The notes under the pieces: generated by a model
What the model was told of the DNA's origin: nothing
Database searches by the model: none
Seen by the model: the letters and a program-made list of their open reading frames with translations, nothing else
Shown here: piece after piece, positions 43,951 through 54,500 of the stretch
Numbering within the stretch: position 1 is the stretch's first letter
Layout of the letters: every line of letters begins with the position of its first letter
Program-made: the position numbers and the translations under genes
Origin: Yamagishiella unicocca
Lineage: Eukaryota > Chlorophyta > Chlorophyceae > Chlamydomonadales > Volvocaceae
Direction: 5' to 3'
Length of the DNA stretch: 64,000 bases
Assembly (NCBI GenBank): GCA_003116995.1
Contig: BDSL01000047.1
Coordinates: forward strand, 62,001-126,000

Positions 43951-46900
43951 GGTTGTGGGAGAGGCAGTGCGGCGCCGCGACCGCTGCGTCGACCTCCGCC
44001 ACAATTGCGGCGGAGAGGTTGTCGTGTAGGGCCGACGCGTAGGGCCGAGTGGTTGTGCACAGCACCCTGTGCGGCGCGACGGGAGGAGCGATAGGAGGCC
44101 GTGAGAAGGAGGACACGCAGGAGTACGGCAGCGACGGTAACGCACAACTGAGTGGCGATAAGCCACAACTGAATGGTGTCCGTGGTGTCGGCCCTGCAGT
44201 CTCACCCTCACTCTCACCCTCAACCCACCCCACGTCCTCACGTAACCCCCTGCCGTACCCCCCTGCCGTATCCCCCTGCCGTACCCCCAAAACCCTTATC
44301 CACCCGTGTTTTATAGTATACGTGTGTATCAGACCACGGGCTTCCCCTCTCACCCCTCTCACCCCTCTCACCCCTCTCACCTCTCCGCCACCCGCTCCGC
44401 CGCCTTCTCCGTCCGGCTGTGCCCCCGCTCCTCCAGCCACTTCACCTTCTGCCGCCAGTCGGCGGTGGGGCTGCAGGCGGCGTGTGCAGTGACGTCGCTC
44501 CAAAACCACTCCAGGCCGTGCAGGGGGTTCTCGACCAGGTGCTGGCGGGTTGGGGAGTATGAGAGTGCATAACCCGTAAGCCGGCACTGAAGGGTAAAAC
44601 CGACTAGGAGACGTTTGGTACACTCGTTTGGAATTGTATATATGCCGGAGGGTTGGCCTAGGTGCTCAAAGCACCCGGTGATTAGGTACGCAAAGCCCGC
44701 GGAAGGCGGGGGGACGGAGGGGGGACAACCAGTTGGGGTTTAAGTTTCCAGGGTTTTACACGAACGCGAGCACACCTGCGTCCTACAACCGTCAACCACC
44801 GGCGGATGTCTCCTGACGGACACACACACTCTTGCTGGGCTGGGCTGGGCTGGGCTGGGCTGGGCTGAGATTCCGTGTTCCTGTTATCCACGGGTCTGTT
44901 GGGTCGCGCACCTGCATGGTGTCCAGGTCGCAGCCCAGAGCCACCGACTCCAACACGTCGAACAGCACCTTGGGCCGCGGGGTGCGCCGGCGAGCAATAT
45001 CCGTGCGGTACTTCTGGAGGGCAGATGGCAGCACGGCAGGGCCGCCGCAGCAGGGCAGGTGGCAGCACGGCAGGGCCGCGGCAGCAGGGCAGGTGGCAGC
45101 GTTGGTTGCCGTCTTCAAAAAAAGCGTGATGTGGGAGGCGGTGTGGCGGTGCGGCGGAGGCGGTGTGGCGGTGCGGCGGAGGCGGTGAGGCGGTGCGGCG
45201 GAGGCGGTGAGGCGGTGAGGCGGTGAGGCGGTGAGGCGGTGTGGCGGTGAGGCGGTGAGGCGGTGTGACCAGGGGACGGAACGGTGACGCGCCCCTGTGG
45301 TTACTGGTCGGCGCAGCAGCACGCAATCCGGACCTGCCAACTACCGAGGCAGCTGCTATCGCGCCTGGCATACCGGCAACAGCATCCTCCAACGTCCCCG
45401 CCGCTCCCTCCCCCTCCACCCCGCCACCCCTCCTCCTTCCCCGCCACTCCCTCCCCCCTACCCCAGCCAACACCCTCCCCGCCACCCCCCTCCCTCCTAC
45501 CCCAGCCAACACCCTCCCCCGCACCCCCCTCCCTTCCTCCCCTTGCGCGCACCTCCATCAGCCACCCCCCTCCCTTCCTCCCCCGCACGCACCTCCATCA
45601 GCCACCCCCCTCCCCTCCTCTCCCCGCACGCACCTCCATCAGCCACCCCCCTCCCTTCCTCCCCCGCACGCACCTCCATCAGCCACCCCCCTCCCTTCCT
45701 CCCCCGCACGCACCTCCATCAGCCACCCCCTCCCCCCTCCCCGCACGCACCCCACCCCCCCCCCCCTCCCCCCGCACGCACCTCCATCAGCCACCCCCCT
45801 CCCTCCTCCCCCGCACGCACCTCCATCAGCCACCCCCTCCCTTCCTCCCCCCGCACGCACCTCCATCAGCCACCCCCCTCCCCTCCTCTCCCCGCACGCA
45901 CCTCCATCAGCCACCCCCCTCCCTTCCTCCCCCGCACGCACCTCCATCAGCCACCCCCCTCCCTTCCTCCCCCGCACGCACCTCCATCAGCCACCCCCTC
46001 CCTTCCTCCCCCCGCACGCACCTCCATCAGCCACCCCCCTCCCTTCCTCCCCCCGCACGCACCTCCATCAGCCACCCCCCTCCCCTCCTCTCCCCGCACG
46101 CACCTCCATCAGCCACCCCCCTCCCTTCCTCCCCCCGCACGCACCTCCATCAGCCACCCCCCTCCCTTCCTCCCCCCGCACGCACCTCCATCAGCCACGT
46201 CCCTCCCCTCCTCCCCCCGCCCGCACCTCCATCAGCCACACCCCTCCCCTCCTCTCCCCGCACGCACCTCCATCAGCCACCCCCCTCCCTTCCTCCCCCC
46301 GCACGCACCTCCATCAGCCACTTGTACACGTCCGTCTGCCCCGCAGCCGCCGCCACGGTGGCGGTGGACACGCCCCACCACCCCTTGGCCCCCACCACCC
46401 ACTCCAGCAGCCGCATGTCCCCTCGCCTCGCCGCCACGGCCGCCACGCCCGAGTGCCAGGGTATGCCCTGCGTCCGCAGCCACTGGCACACCTCCAAGTG
46501 GCCGCCAGCGGCGCCGTACATGAGGGCGGTTGAGGTGCGGGGGAAGCGCTCCTTTTGGGAGAGCAGGACCTGCGAAGTGGTATGGTTTCCATAGGATTTT
46601 AGGGGGGTTGAGGGGGTGTAAGGGGGTGTCAGGGAGGTCCCGAGTAAATCCGTGCAAACGACATAGTGAATCGGGGAGATCAAACGGCGAGCAGTTGGGA
46701 CACGCGTTTGGGTTGGCATGCCGAAGGATTTTGTTTGACAGCCGGAGACCTGGGACCGAGTCTTGTCTGCGGGCCTCGGAGGAACAGAAACCTGAGCTGC
46801 CGGACGATTTGGCGTTCACGTTTGGGGGCAGAATCCCACCGCCACTCCTGACAAGTCCTCCCTCGCTGACATTTGGGGGCCGCACGAGGGAGGACTCGTC

Positions 46901-47522
46901 GGGGGTGGCGGTGGCGGTGGGGATGGGGGTGGCGGTGGCGGTGGCGGTGGCGGTGGGGGCGGCGGTGCCGTGGCCATCCTTCCTGCCTGTAGCTTCCGCT
47001 GCGTGTGTCCTTTGCTGCCCCTGCGGGCGCCCGGTCAAAGCGGGCAAGCGGAAAAATCACCACCACAGCACGCACCTGGAGGTTCGGTATGCTGCCGCTG
47101 GCGGCCGTCTGGCCCAGCAGCAGTATCCGCTGCCGCCGCGTCAGGAGCCGTACATCGCCGCTGCCGCCGGCGGCGGGGTCGGCCCAGCAGCGCACGAAGA
47201 AGTGGTGTGGGACGGCCCGGAGGGGCTGTACGGCGGTGCAGTGAGGCGAAGAGAACTGCGCCGCGGCGGCCTTGCACACGAGCCGCAGCGTGCAGGCGAC
47301 CTCGTTGGGGGGCAGGTAGCATGCTATGCGGTGCACCAGCTCCGGCAGCCACACGTGGGAGGAGTTGTACGGAGGGCCGTCGCCGGCGCTGCCGCCGGCG
47401 GCGGCCGCGCTGGAGGCGGCGGTGTCGCTGGCGGCTCCCCGCGCCTGCGGCGCATGGTTCGGTGCCGCGGAGGTGCCGCCACTGTACGGATCCTTCGCCG
47501 CCGTACTGCAGAAGCAGCCCAT
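41155..47522 (-). CDS. F-box/ankyrin-repeat protein with N-terminal acylation motif, seven exons
   Basis: Exons in transcript order: 47076-47522, 46309-46569, 44912-45013, 44381-44541, 43451-44066, 42259-42945 and 41155-41811. Phases agree throughout, giving 976 residues. The start MGCFCS is a classic dual lipidation signal (Gly2 myristoylation, Cys3/Cys5 palmitoylation), so membrane attachment is likely. Residues 58-95 (WLPELVHRIACYLPP...LRLVCKAAA) resemble an F-box, which docks substrates to SCF ubiquitin ligases. Diverged ankyrin repeats follow: ALMYGAAGGHLEVCQWL, WRQKVKWLEERG, LAWLQRRGYP, MQLMRWLHERACPW, LEWLAERGCPMG and LRMLLSMGCP. Poly-Ala, Asp and (GA)n tracts interrupt them, and the C-terminus is Gly-rich low complexity and less certain. 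Such proteins are abundant in volvocine algae. The target is unknown. It is transcribed divergently from the fumarase gene, about 1 kb apart. Confidence 0.75.
43310..43475. repeat. Duplicated exon end with CCCTCC spacer
   Basis: The final 26 bases of exon 43451-44066 (plus strand CTTGAGCGCCCTCAGGCAGC then CGCTCC) recur at 43318-43343 in the following intron. The copies are separated by CTCCTCGCCCTCCCCGCC repeats. The intronic copy has AT where the real donor has GT. Confidence 0.85.
45125..45270. repeat. GGCGGTGA-type octamer repeat
   Basis: About 15 copies of GGCGGTGA/GGCGGTGC/GGCGGTGT in the intron upstream (minus strand) of exon 44912-45013. Confidence 0.85.
45545..46320. repeat. 40-bp minisatellite derived from an exon/5' splice-site junction
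   Basis: About 18 intronic copies, plus the genuine one at 46300-46320. On the minus strand each reads TGGCTGATGGAG (end of exon 46309-46569) followed by GTGCGTGCGGGG (its donor), then a GGAAGGGAGGGG spacer. One unit near 45750 has lost the exon part. The array creates the long Pro/His/Ser-rich frames seen on the plus strand. Confidence 0.93.
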
Positions 47523-48545
47523 GGCGGGCGGTGGGCTTCTGGTTCTCCTAGGGTGGAGGACAGTAAGGGGGCCAACGGAATCTTGGCGAGGCTTGGCAGT
47601 TGGCACCGTGCCGTCATCGGGCCAGACCATTTGAAAGGTGCCGCACGCACTTCTCAGTACAGCAGGGATTCGGAGGGCGCCGTAAGAGATGCCATAAAGG
47701 AAGCAGAGCGAGGCATATTAGAGATGCCTCTTTGTGGCCGCTTGCCAGGGACGCGTCCCTGCTCGTACCGGTAATATCCGCTCCAATAAAAGTGCACCAC
47801 TTCAATAGTACATGTATATGAGCGATTATAGTGTCGTCACACAGGTTTTCGATGCTTCTCCTGATGAACGTTAGGTTTGTGAAAGAACTGTGCGGCTCAG
47901 GCGCTGAATGGAGCCGCTATTGCTGAATGCAGCTGGCTTTCCTGACGACGGTCAAGAACTACTTAGCGTGACATGAGAAGGGGTTTGTGCCATAAATCGT
48001 CACTCTGCAAGTCCCTATCGCTCCGAAACCATGAAGCTGCGTTGGTGCGTTGCAGGGCTGCCCTGCTGCTTTGTATACTACTTATGTTGTTGACCGATGC
48101 GTTGGTTCATATCCAATGCATCATAACATGGTTAGGCATCGTACACGACGTACGCCACCAAGTGCTGTTTGTCGGCATGATTGTGTAGCTTTATTCCAGG
48201 CGCCTATACACTTCAGTTGATTTGATTTCACCGTATGAATAGTTTGTTTCCAAACTCACACGTCGTACGATGCAAATGACAAAAACGGATGCACTTCTCG
48301 TTGTATAGTCACGTGTACGGCCTAGCACGCCTTACGCGACAAGACGGTCGCCGGTTACGTTGCAAAGGCGGATCCTTACGGGGCTTCTATTAGTTGCAAA
48401 TAAACACTGTGCCGCAAGCCGCAACGAGGAACAGGAGTCAGGCTGTGCCATGTTTGGGGGAGGACAACAGTTATCCGTTTAAAGTCGCGAGCAGAAGAGA
48501 TTATTTAAAATCTGGCTTTGGTCTCACTAGTTTCCCAGGCAGAAA
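47523..48545. other. Divergent intergenic region between F-box/ankyrin and fumarase genes
   Basis: No gene seen. A perfect 16-bp palindrome CAGGGACGCGTCCCTG lies at about 47746-47761. The region is AT-richer after 47.8 kb. It must hold both promoters, but no TATA box is obvious. Confidence 0.45.
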
Positions 48546-51500
48546 ATGGGGCTCTTTTCTGGTACCGGGATGTGCGCCGCCCGACACATTCCGGGAGCTA
48601 GCGCGCTGTTGGAGAAGGGTCTGAGGGACCTGCCTGTGCAGCTGGTGGGATCCCTATCTTCATGGGTAAGAGCCACGCGTTCGCCCCAGCAGAGCAGCTG
48701 TCTTCGATTGCACCGAGCAGTAATCACCGCCTAACCGCAGGGAGCCAGCCGCATCCTGCCTGCCGCGGCAGCTGGCGTGATGCCAGCAACACAGTTAAGG
48801 TGGAAGTCGTCGTCCTCGGCGCCTGTGCCGTTCGTCTATCAGGAGCTGCTGGAGATGGCAAAGGCCCAGGTCCCATGGCGCAAGCTGACTGGGGACCATG
48901 TGTCCGTCATTGAAGCTGCTGGGAAGAAGATTCTAGAGGTGGGGCCGCAGTGGGGGTTGTTGTAAGTTGGGCAGGCAGTGCGGGCTTGTCCGCAACCTCC
49001 TACTGGAAACCTGCAACGGCAAGGACCCCAATGCCGACTAGACTGGACACCCCGGACCCCTGTGACCCCCCAGGTGGCGCCTGAGGCTCTGACTCTGCTT
49101 TCGGACCGGGCCATGCGGGATGTGGCGCACCTGCTCCGGCCGGGGCACCTGCAGCAGCTAGCTAACATCCTCAAGGACCCAGAGGTGCGGTGTGTATGGG
49201 CGGAAAGGTGGGGTGCGTATGGGGGGAAGGTGGTGTGCGTATGGGGAAAAGGTGGCGTGTTTCTACCGACAATCCTTAACATTTTAACAGTAAGATTTGG
49301 GCGAGAAATGTAAAGGTGCCAGGCCGGTATGGGGGGATGCTGGGGGGGAGGCGGGGCGTGTATGGGGGAAGGCGGGTGTGTGGTGGGGAGGAAGGTGGTG
49401 TGTGTATGGGGGGAGTGGTGTGAGGGGGGCGGGCCCCAGGGGGGGAGGGACCGGGGGAGCGGGACCAGGGCCGCAAGGGCCGGTGGGGCTGAGATGGCGG
49501 TGGCAGGACCCAGGTGGCGGGACCCAGGTGGTGGCGGCGGTGGAAACGGGTGCAAGAGGATCAGGCATCAGCAACGTCTTTTGGATGGCGATGAATTGGG
49601 CCGGAGTGGCGTGGGTCGCTAGGGATGGTGGCGTGAGCTGGTGGCGGATGAGGCTGGTGGTGTGGTGGTGTGGTGTGGGGCGGGGGTTGAGGGGAGGCCC
49701 GGGGGTAGGCACATATGGAGGAGTGGGCGGGGGGCGGGGAGGGGGCCGGGACATGCCTGCCAGTTGGCGCAGAAGACACACAACAGACGAGACAGCACTA
49801 GGCGCAAACATGAGCCACCTAGGAGTGAGAGGCGGGGGACGCGTAGGCACGGCAAGGTGTCGGCCAGGAGGATGGAGGAACCCTGGCAGGACGTCGGTCG
49901 GAGGATGGCCCGACCCGGCTCCTACTCTTGAGCCAGGAAAGAAGGCGCCCCAGCCGGTGGTGGGATTGCTAAAGTTGCCGCGAGAGTCTTCTATACCCCA
50001 AAACGGCCCGCTACATCCCAAAGAGGGCCCGACTGCCGTAGTTCGCCAACGTGGCTGCGTAGGGCCCACTGGAGCAGCAGCAGCCTCCTGCTGGTGCCCC
50101 ATGACTCCCCCCTTCCCTTCCTCTCCACTCCCCTGCTGTCGCACGTCAACCACTGCACGCAGCAAATGCCCCCCCTCCCTCCCTTCCCTTCTATACGGTT
50201 TTTTCTGGCAGCCACGGGTCTTCCTCGAAACCTCCCTTCCCCCCTCCCTGCCGCTGTCTGCTGCCAGGCGTCGCCCAACGACCGCTTCGTGGCTTTGGAG
50301 CTGCTCAAGAACGCCAACGTGGCTGCGGGCTTCGTGCTGCCAGGCTGCCAGGTGGGTCGCCGGAACGGAAACAGCAGTAGGTGGGGGGGGTGCGGGTGGC
50401 TAGGTCCCTGCCGCCGGACTGAGGCACATAGGCCAGACTTCGTGGTTGCGCCAACGGAAACAGCACAAGGCCTTCGTGGCACTCATGGTGGGTGCAGTCG
50501 TCTCACCTCACCTCACCTCACCTCACCCCGTCTCGCACAATCTCATCTCTCATCTCTCAGCTCATCTCATCTCTCACCTCATCTCAGCTCTCACCTCACC
50601 TCACCTCACCTCACCTCACCTCACCTCACCTCACCTCACCTCACCTCACCTCACCTCACCTCACCTCACCTCACCTCACCTCACCTCACCTCACCTCACC
50701 TCACCTCACCTCACCTCACCTCACCTCACCTCACCTCACCTCACCTCACCTCACCTCACCTCACCTCACCTCACCTCACCTCACCTCACCTCACCTCACC
50801 TCACCTCACCTCACCTCACCTCACCTCACCTCACCTCACCTCACCTCAACCTCACCTCACCTCACCTCACCTCACCTCACCTCACCTCACCTCACCTCAC
50901 CTCACCCTCACCTCACCTCACCTCACCTCACCTCACCTCACCTCACCTCACCTCACCTCACCTCACCTCACCTCACCTCACCTCACCTCACCTCACCTCA
51001 CCTCACCTCACCTCACCTCACCTCACCTCACCTCACCTCACCTCACCTCACCTCACCTCACCTCACCCTCACCTCACCTCACCTCACCTCACCTCACCTC
51101 ACCTCACCTCACCTCACCTCACCTCACCTCACCTCACCTCACCTCACCTCACCTCTCACCTCACCTCACCTCACCTCACCTCACCTCACCTCACCTCACC
51201 TCACCTCACCTCACCTCACCTCACCTCACCTTCAACTCACTCTCCCTCACCTCACCTCACCTCACCTCACCTCACCTCACCTCACCTCACCTCACCTCAC
51301 CTCACCTCACCTCACCTCACCTCACCTCACCTCACCTCACCTCACCTCACCTCACCTCACCTCACCTCACCCTCACCTCACCTCACCTCACCTCACCTCA
51401 CCTCACCTCACCTCACCTCACCTCACCCCCTCACCTCACCTCACCTCACCTCACCTCACCTCACCTCACCTCACCTCACCTCACCTCACCTCACCTCACC

Positions 51501-54500
51501 TCACCTCACCTCACCTCACCTCACCCCCTCACCTCACCCCCTCACCTCACCTCACCTCACCTCACCTCACCTCACCTCACCTCACCTCACCTCACCTCAC
51601 CTCACCTCACCTCACCTCACCTCACCTCACCCCGTCTGGCCCCATCTCATCTCTCAGCTCTCACCTCATCTCACCGAGCCTCCGGCTCCCCTCATGTCTG
51701 CCCTCATGCCTGCAGGACACGGGCACGGCAATCGTGATGGGCAAGCGGGGTCAGTACGTGTGGACGGACGGCCGCGACGAGGAGGCGATCAGCAGGGGCG
51801 TCTTCCGCGCCTACACCACCACCAACCTGCGCTACTCCCAGGTGGGAGGCAGGGGGCGGGGCGGAGGACGGGGCGGTGCTGAGGGCGGGGCGGCAACATG
51901 TAGACCCCTTTGCCCAACTAGCAGTGGTATGTGTGTGTACCAACCTGAGCTGCTCCAGGTGGGGGCTGCAAGGAAGACCCGTATACGCGAGAAAAACCGT
52001 TTAGGACAGACGTTTCGAGGTGGGGGCAGGGGACGGCGCATGTCCCGTGTGTCCTGCGCGGGCCCGCACAGGATCAGCCCCAAGGGACAATCCCTCAGGG
52101 GTCGCAACATGCGGGCACCTCCGCCAGCCTCTCCCAGCTGTTCACGGCCCTCTTCGACAAGATGACGTAGATGCGGGCCGCGGCTTGGTACCTCACGATC
52201 CCACCCTCCGTTTGCAGTTCACCAACTGCTGGCACTAGCTGCTGGTGGGAATTATTTACCTGGGGTTGCGGTTCCCCCCCTCGTTTTTAAGTGCCGACCT
52301 ACCGGTTTCGTCTCAAAGCCCCGGCTCTCCTTGAACCTATGTCGTGTAACCGGGTCGTCTCGCCAGCCCCTCGAAACCTAAGCCTGATACGGGCATGAAA
52401 CCCCTCGCCTAGGCCTGAACCCCAGCCTAAACGCCGCCTCTTCCCCCCTTCCCGCTTTTATTGTAACCCCTCCCGCTTTCCTCAAATACCCCTCCCCCGC
52501 CCCCAGGTGGCCCCCCTGGACATGTTCACCGAGAAAAACACGGGCACCAACCTGCCCGCGCAGATCGACCTCTTCGCGGCCCCTGGGGACAACTACGACT
52601 TCCTGTTCGTGGGTAGGCGGGTTGTGTCGTACGGGTAGGCGGGTCGTGTCGTACGGGCAGAACGAGATGCGGGAGGCGCGTCCCCACACACGTCGTACAG
52701 GGGACGCGCGTGCTCCGTGTGTATTGGTCTTGGGGGGGGAGGCGGGGGAAGTACCCGAGGGAGGGGCAGTGTGCCAGGCTGGTTCCAGGCGTGCTGCCAT
52801 GCGGGGTGCCTCACCTCGCTTCGCCCACGCATCGTACCCTCCCCCTCCTCCGCCCCCTCCTCCACCCCCTCCTCCGCCCCGTCCTCCGCCCCCTCCCTCG
52901 CCCCCTCCCTCCCCTCCCTCTGCTCCTCTTTTGCCTTCTCCTCCCACATTCCCAAACCGTCTCGTGCACCCAATCGCTTCACGGACCGCTGCGCCCTTGC
53001 CGCCCCCCTGTGCCGCCCCCTTGTGCCGCCCCCCTGTGCCGCCCCCTTGTGCCGCCCCCTTGTGCCGCCCCCTTGCGCCGCCCCTGCAGCCAAGGGCGGC
53101 GGCTCCGCCAACAAGACCAGCCTCTACCAGCAGACCAAAGCGCTTCTGAACGAGGCCTCGCTCAAGGCCTTCATGCTGGACAAGATCAAGAGCCTGGGCA
53201 CCGCCGCCTGCCCGCCCTACCACCTGGCGGTGGTCATCGGCGGACTCAGCGCGGAGCTGAACCTCAAGATCGTCAAGCTGGCGTCGTCAAAGTGCGCAGC
53301 ACGCCGCGGGCGACCCGTGGGTCAGGGTCACACCCGCGGGACGTCGCGTGACTCATCCGGAGGGGTTCCACAGCCGGGGTTCTCGCTGTCGTCCTTCTAT
53401 TTCCCACTGCCCGCGTCGTGCCGGTTCCTTATGAACGCAATCGTCTTTCCTTGAAACTGATGCGCACATACACACCACCAAGCTGCTGGCGTGGTGCCGA
53501 TCGCCCCACTGAGCATGCCGCCTGCTCAGCCACTTCCCGGCATCCACCCATCTACCCACCCATCCATTCGCCCACTCACCCATCCACCCATCTACCCATC
53601 CACCCATCCACTCACCCACCCACCCCTGCTGCCTCCCACTGCCGCTGTCGCGGCGCAGGTACCTGGACACACTGCCCACCAGCGGCAACGCGCAGGGAAG
53701 GGCCTACCGCGACCTGGAGTGGGAGGACAAGGTGCTGCAGATGACCCGCCAGCTGGGCATCGGGGCGCAGTTCGGCGGCAAGTACTTTTGCCACGATGTG
53801 CGCGTCATCAGGCTGCCCAGGCACGGAGCGTCCTGCCCAGTCGGAGTCGGCGTGTCCTGCTCGGCGGGTGAGGTCTGGGGAGTGGAGAGGAACCACCCTT
53901 TAGGAAACGAAACGACGTAGGAGGGAGATGGGGGGGGGATGAGCGGGAAGACCCGTGGATGCCAGAAAAAACCCGGTTACTCGACATACACCCCTCCTAG
54001 GGGAAAACCCTATTCGTGCTGCCTCAAGAGTACCTGTTCGCAGTGGGTGTCGCTGTGTGCCCTGCTGGCCGAACACTGGCGGCGCTGGAGGTGCAGTGTT
54101 AGCTCCTTCTCCCGCACCCGTTCCCGCACCTGCACCTGCACCCGCACCTGCACCTGCACCCGCACCCGTTCCCGCACCTGCGTCTGCAGCACCGCCAGTG
54201 TTCGGCGAGCAGCGTACACAGCGAGACCCACTGCGAACCGGTCCTTGCGGGGCGGGCAGGACCATCATGGTCGGCACTCTCATAGGCTGCCTCCTCGTGG
54301 CGGCAGGCTGCCGCTGCGTGCGAGGCTGCAAGCACCAGATAGCTCGGCGGGTGGAAGGGGGTCTACCGATGAATCGGATCCGGAGGGAAAGAAACAAAGG
54401 ATCACTAGCTGGTGGTGAGGGTGGGGCCAATGAGCTCGGAGCATGTGAGGGGCGTGTGTGCGTTTTGAGCCGTGTGTTTTGAGCTGTGTGCTTTGAGCTG

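Noticed and set aside
45265..46594. Plus-strand frames of more than 400 codons rich in Pro/His/Ser
   Set aside because: Antisense to the splice-junction minisatellite and the F-box/ankyrin exon 2. All three frames are open because of repeat composition.
50094..52165. Three long plus-strand frames rich in HLTSP repeats
   Set aside because: They are translations of the CTCAC pentamer array in fumarase intron 4. Stop-free frames follow automatically from the repeat.
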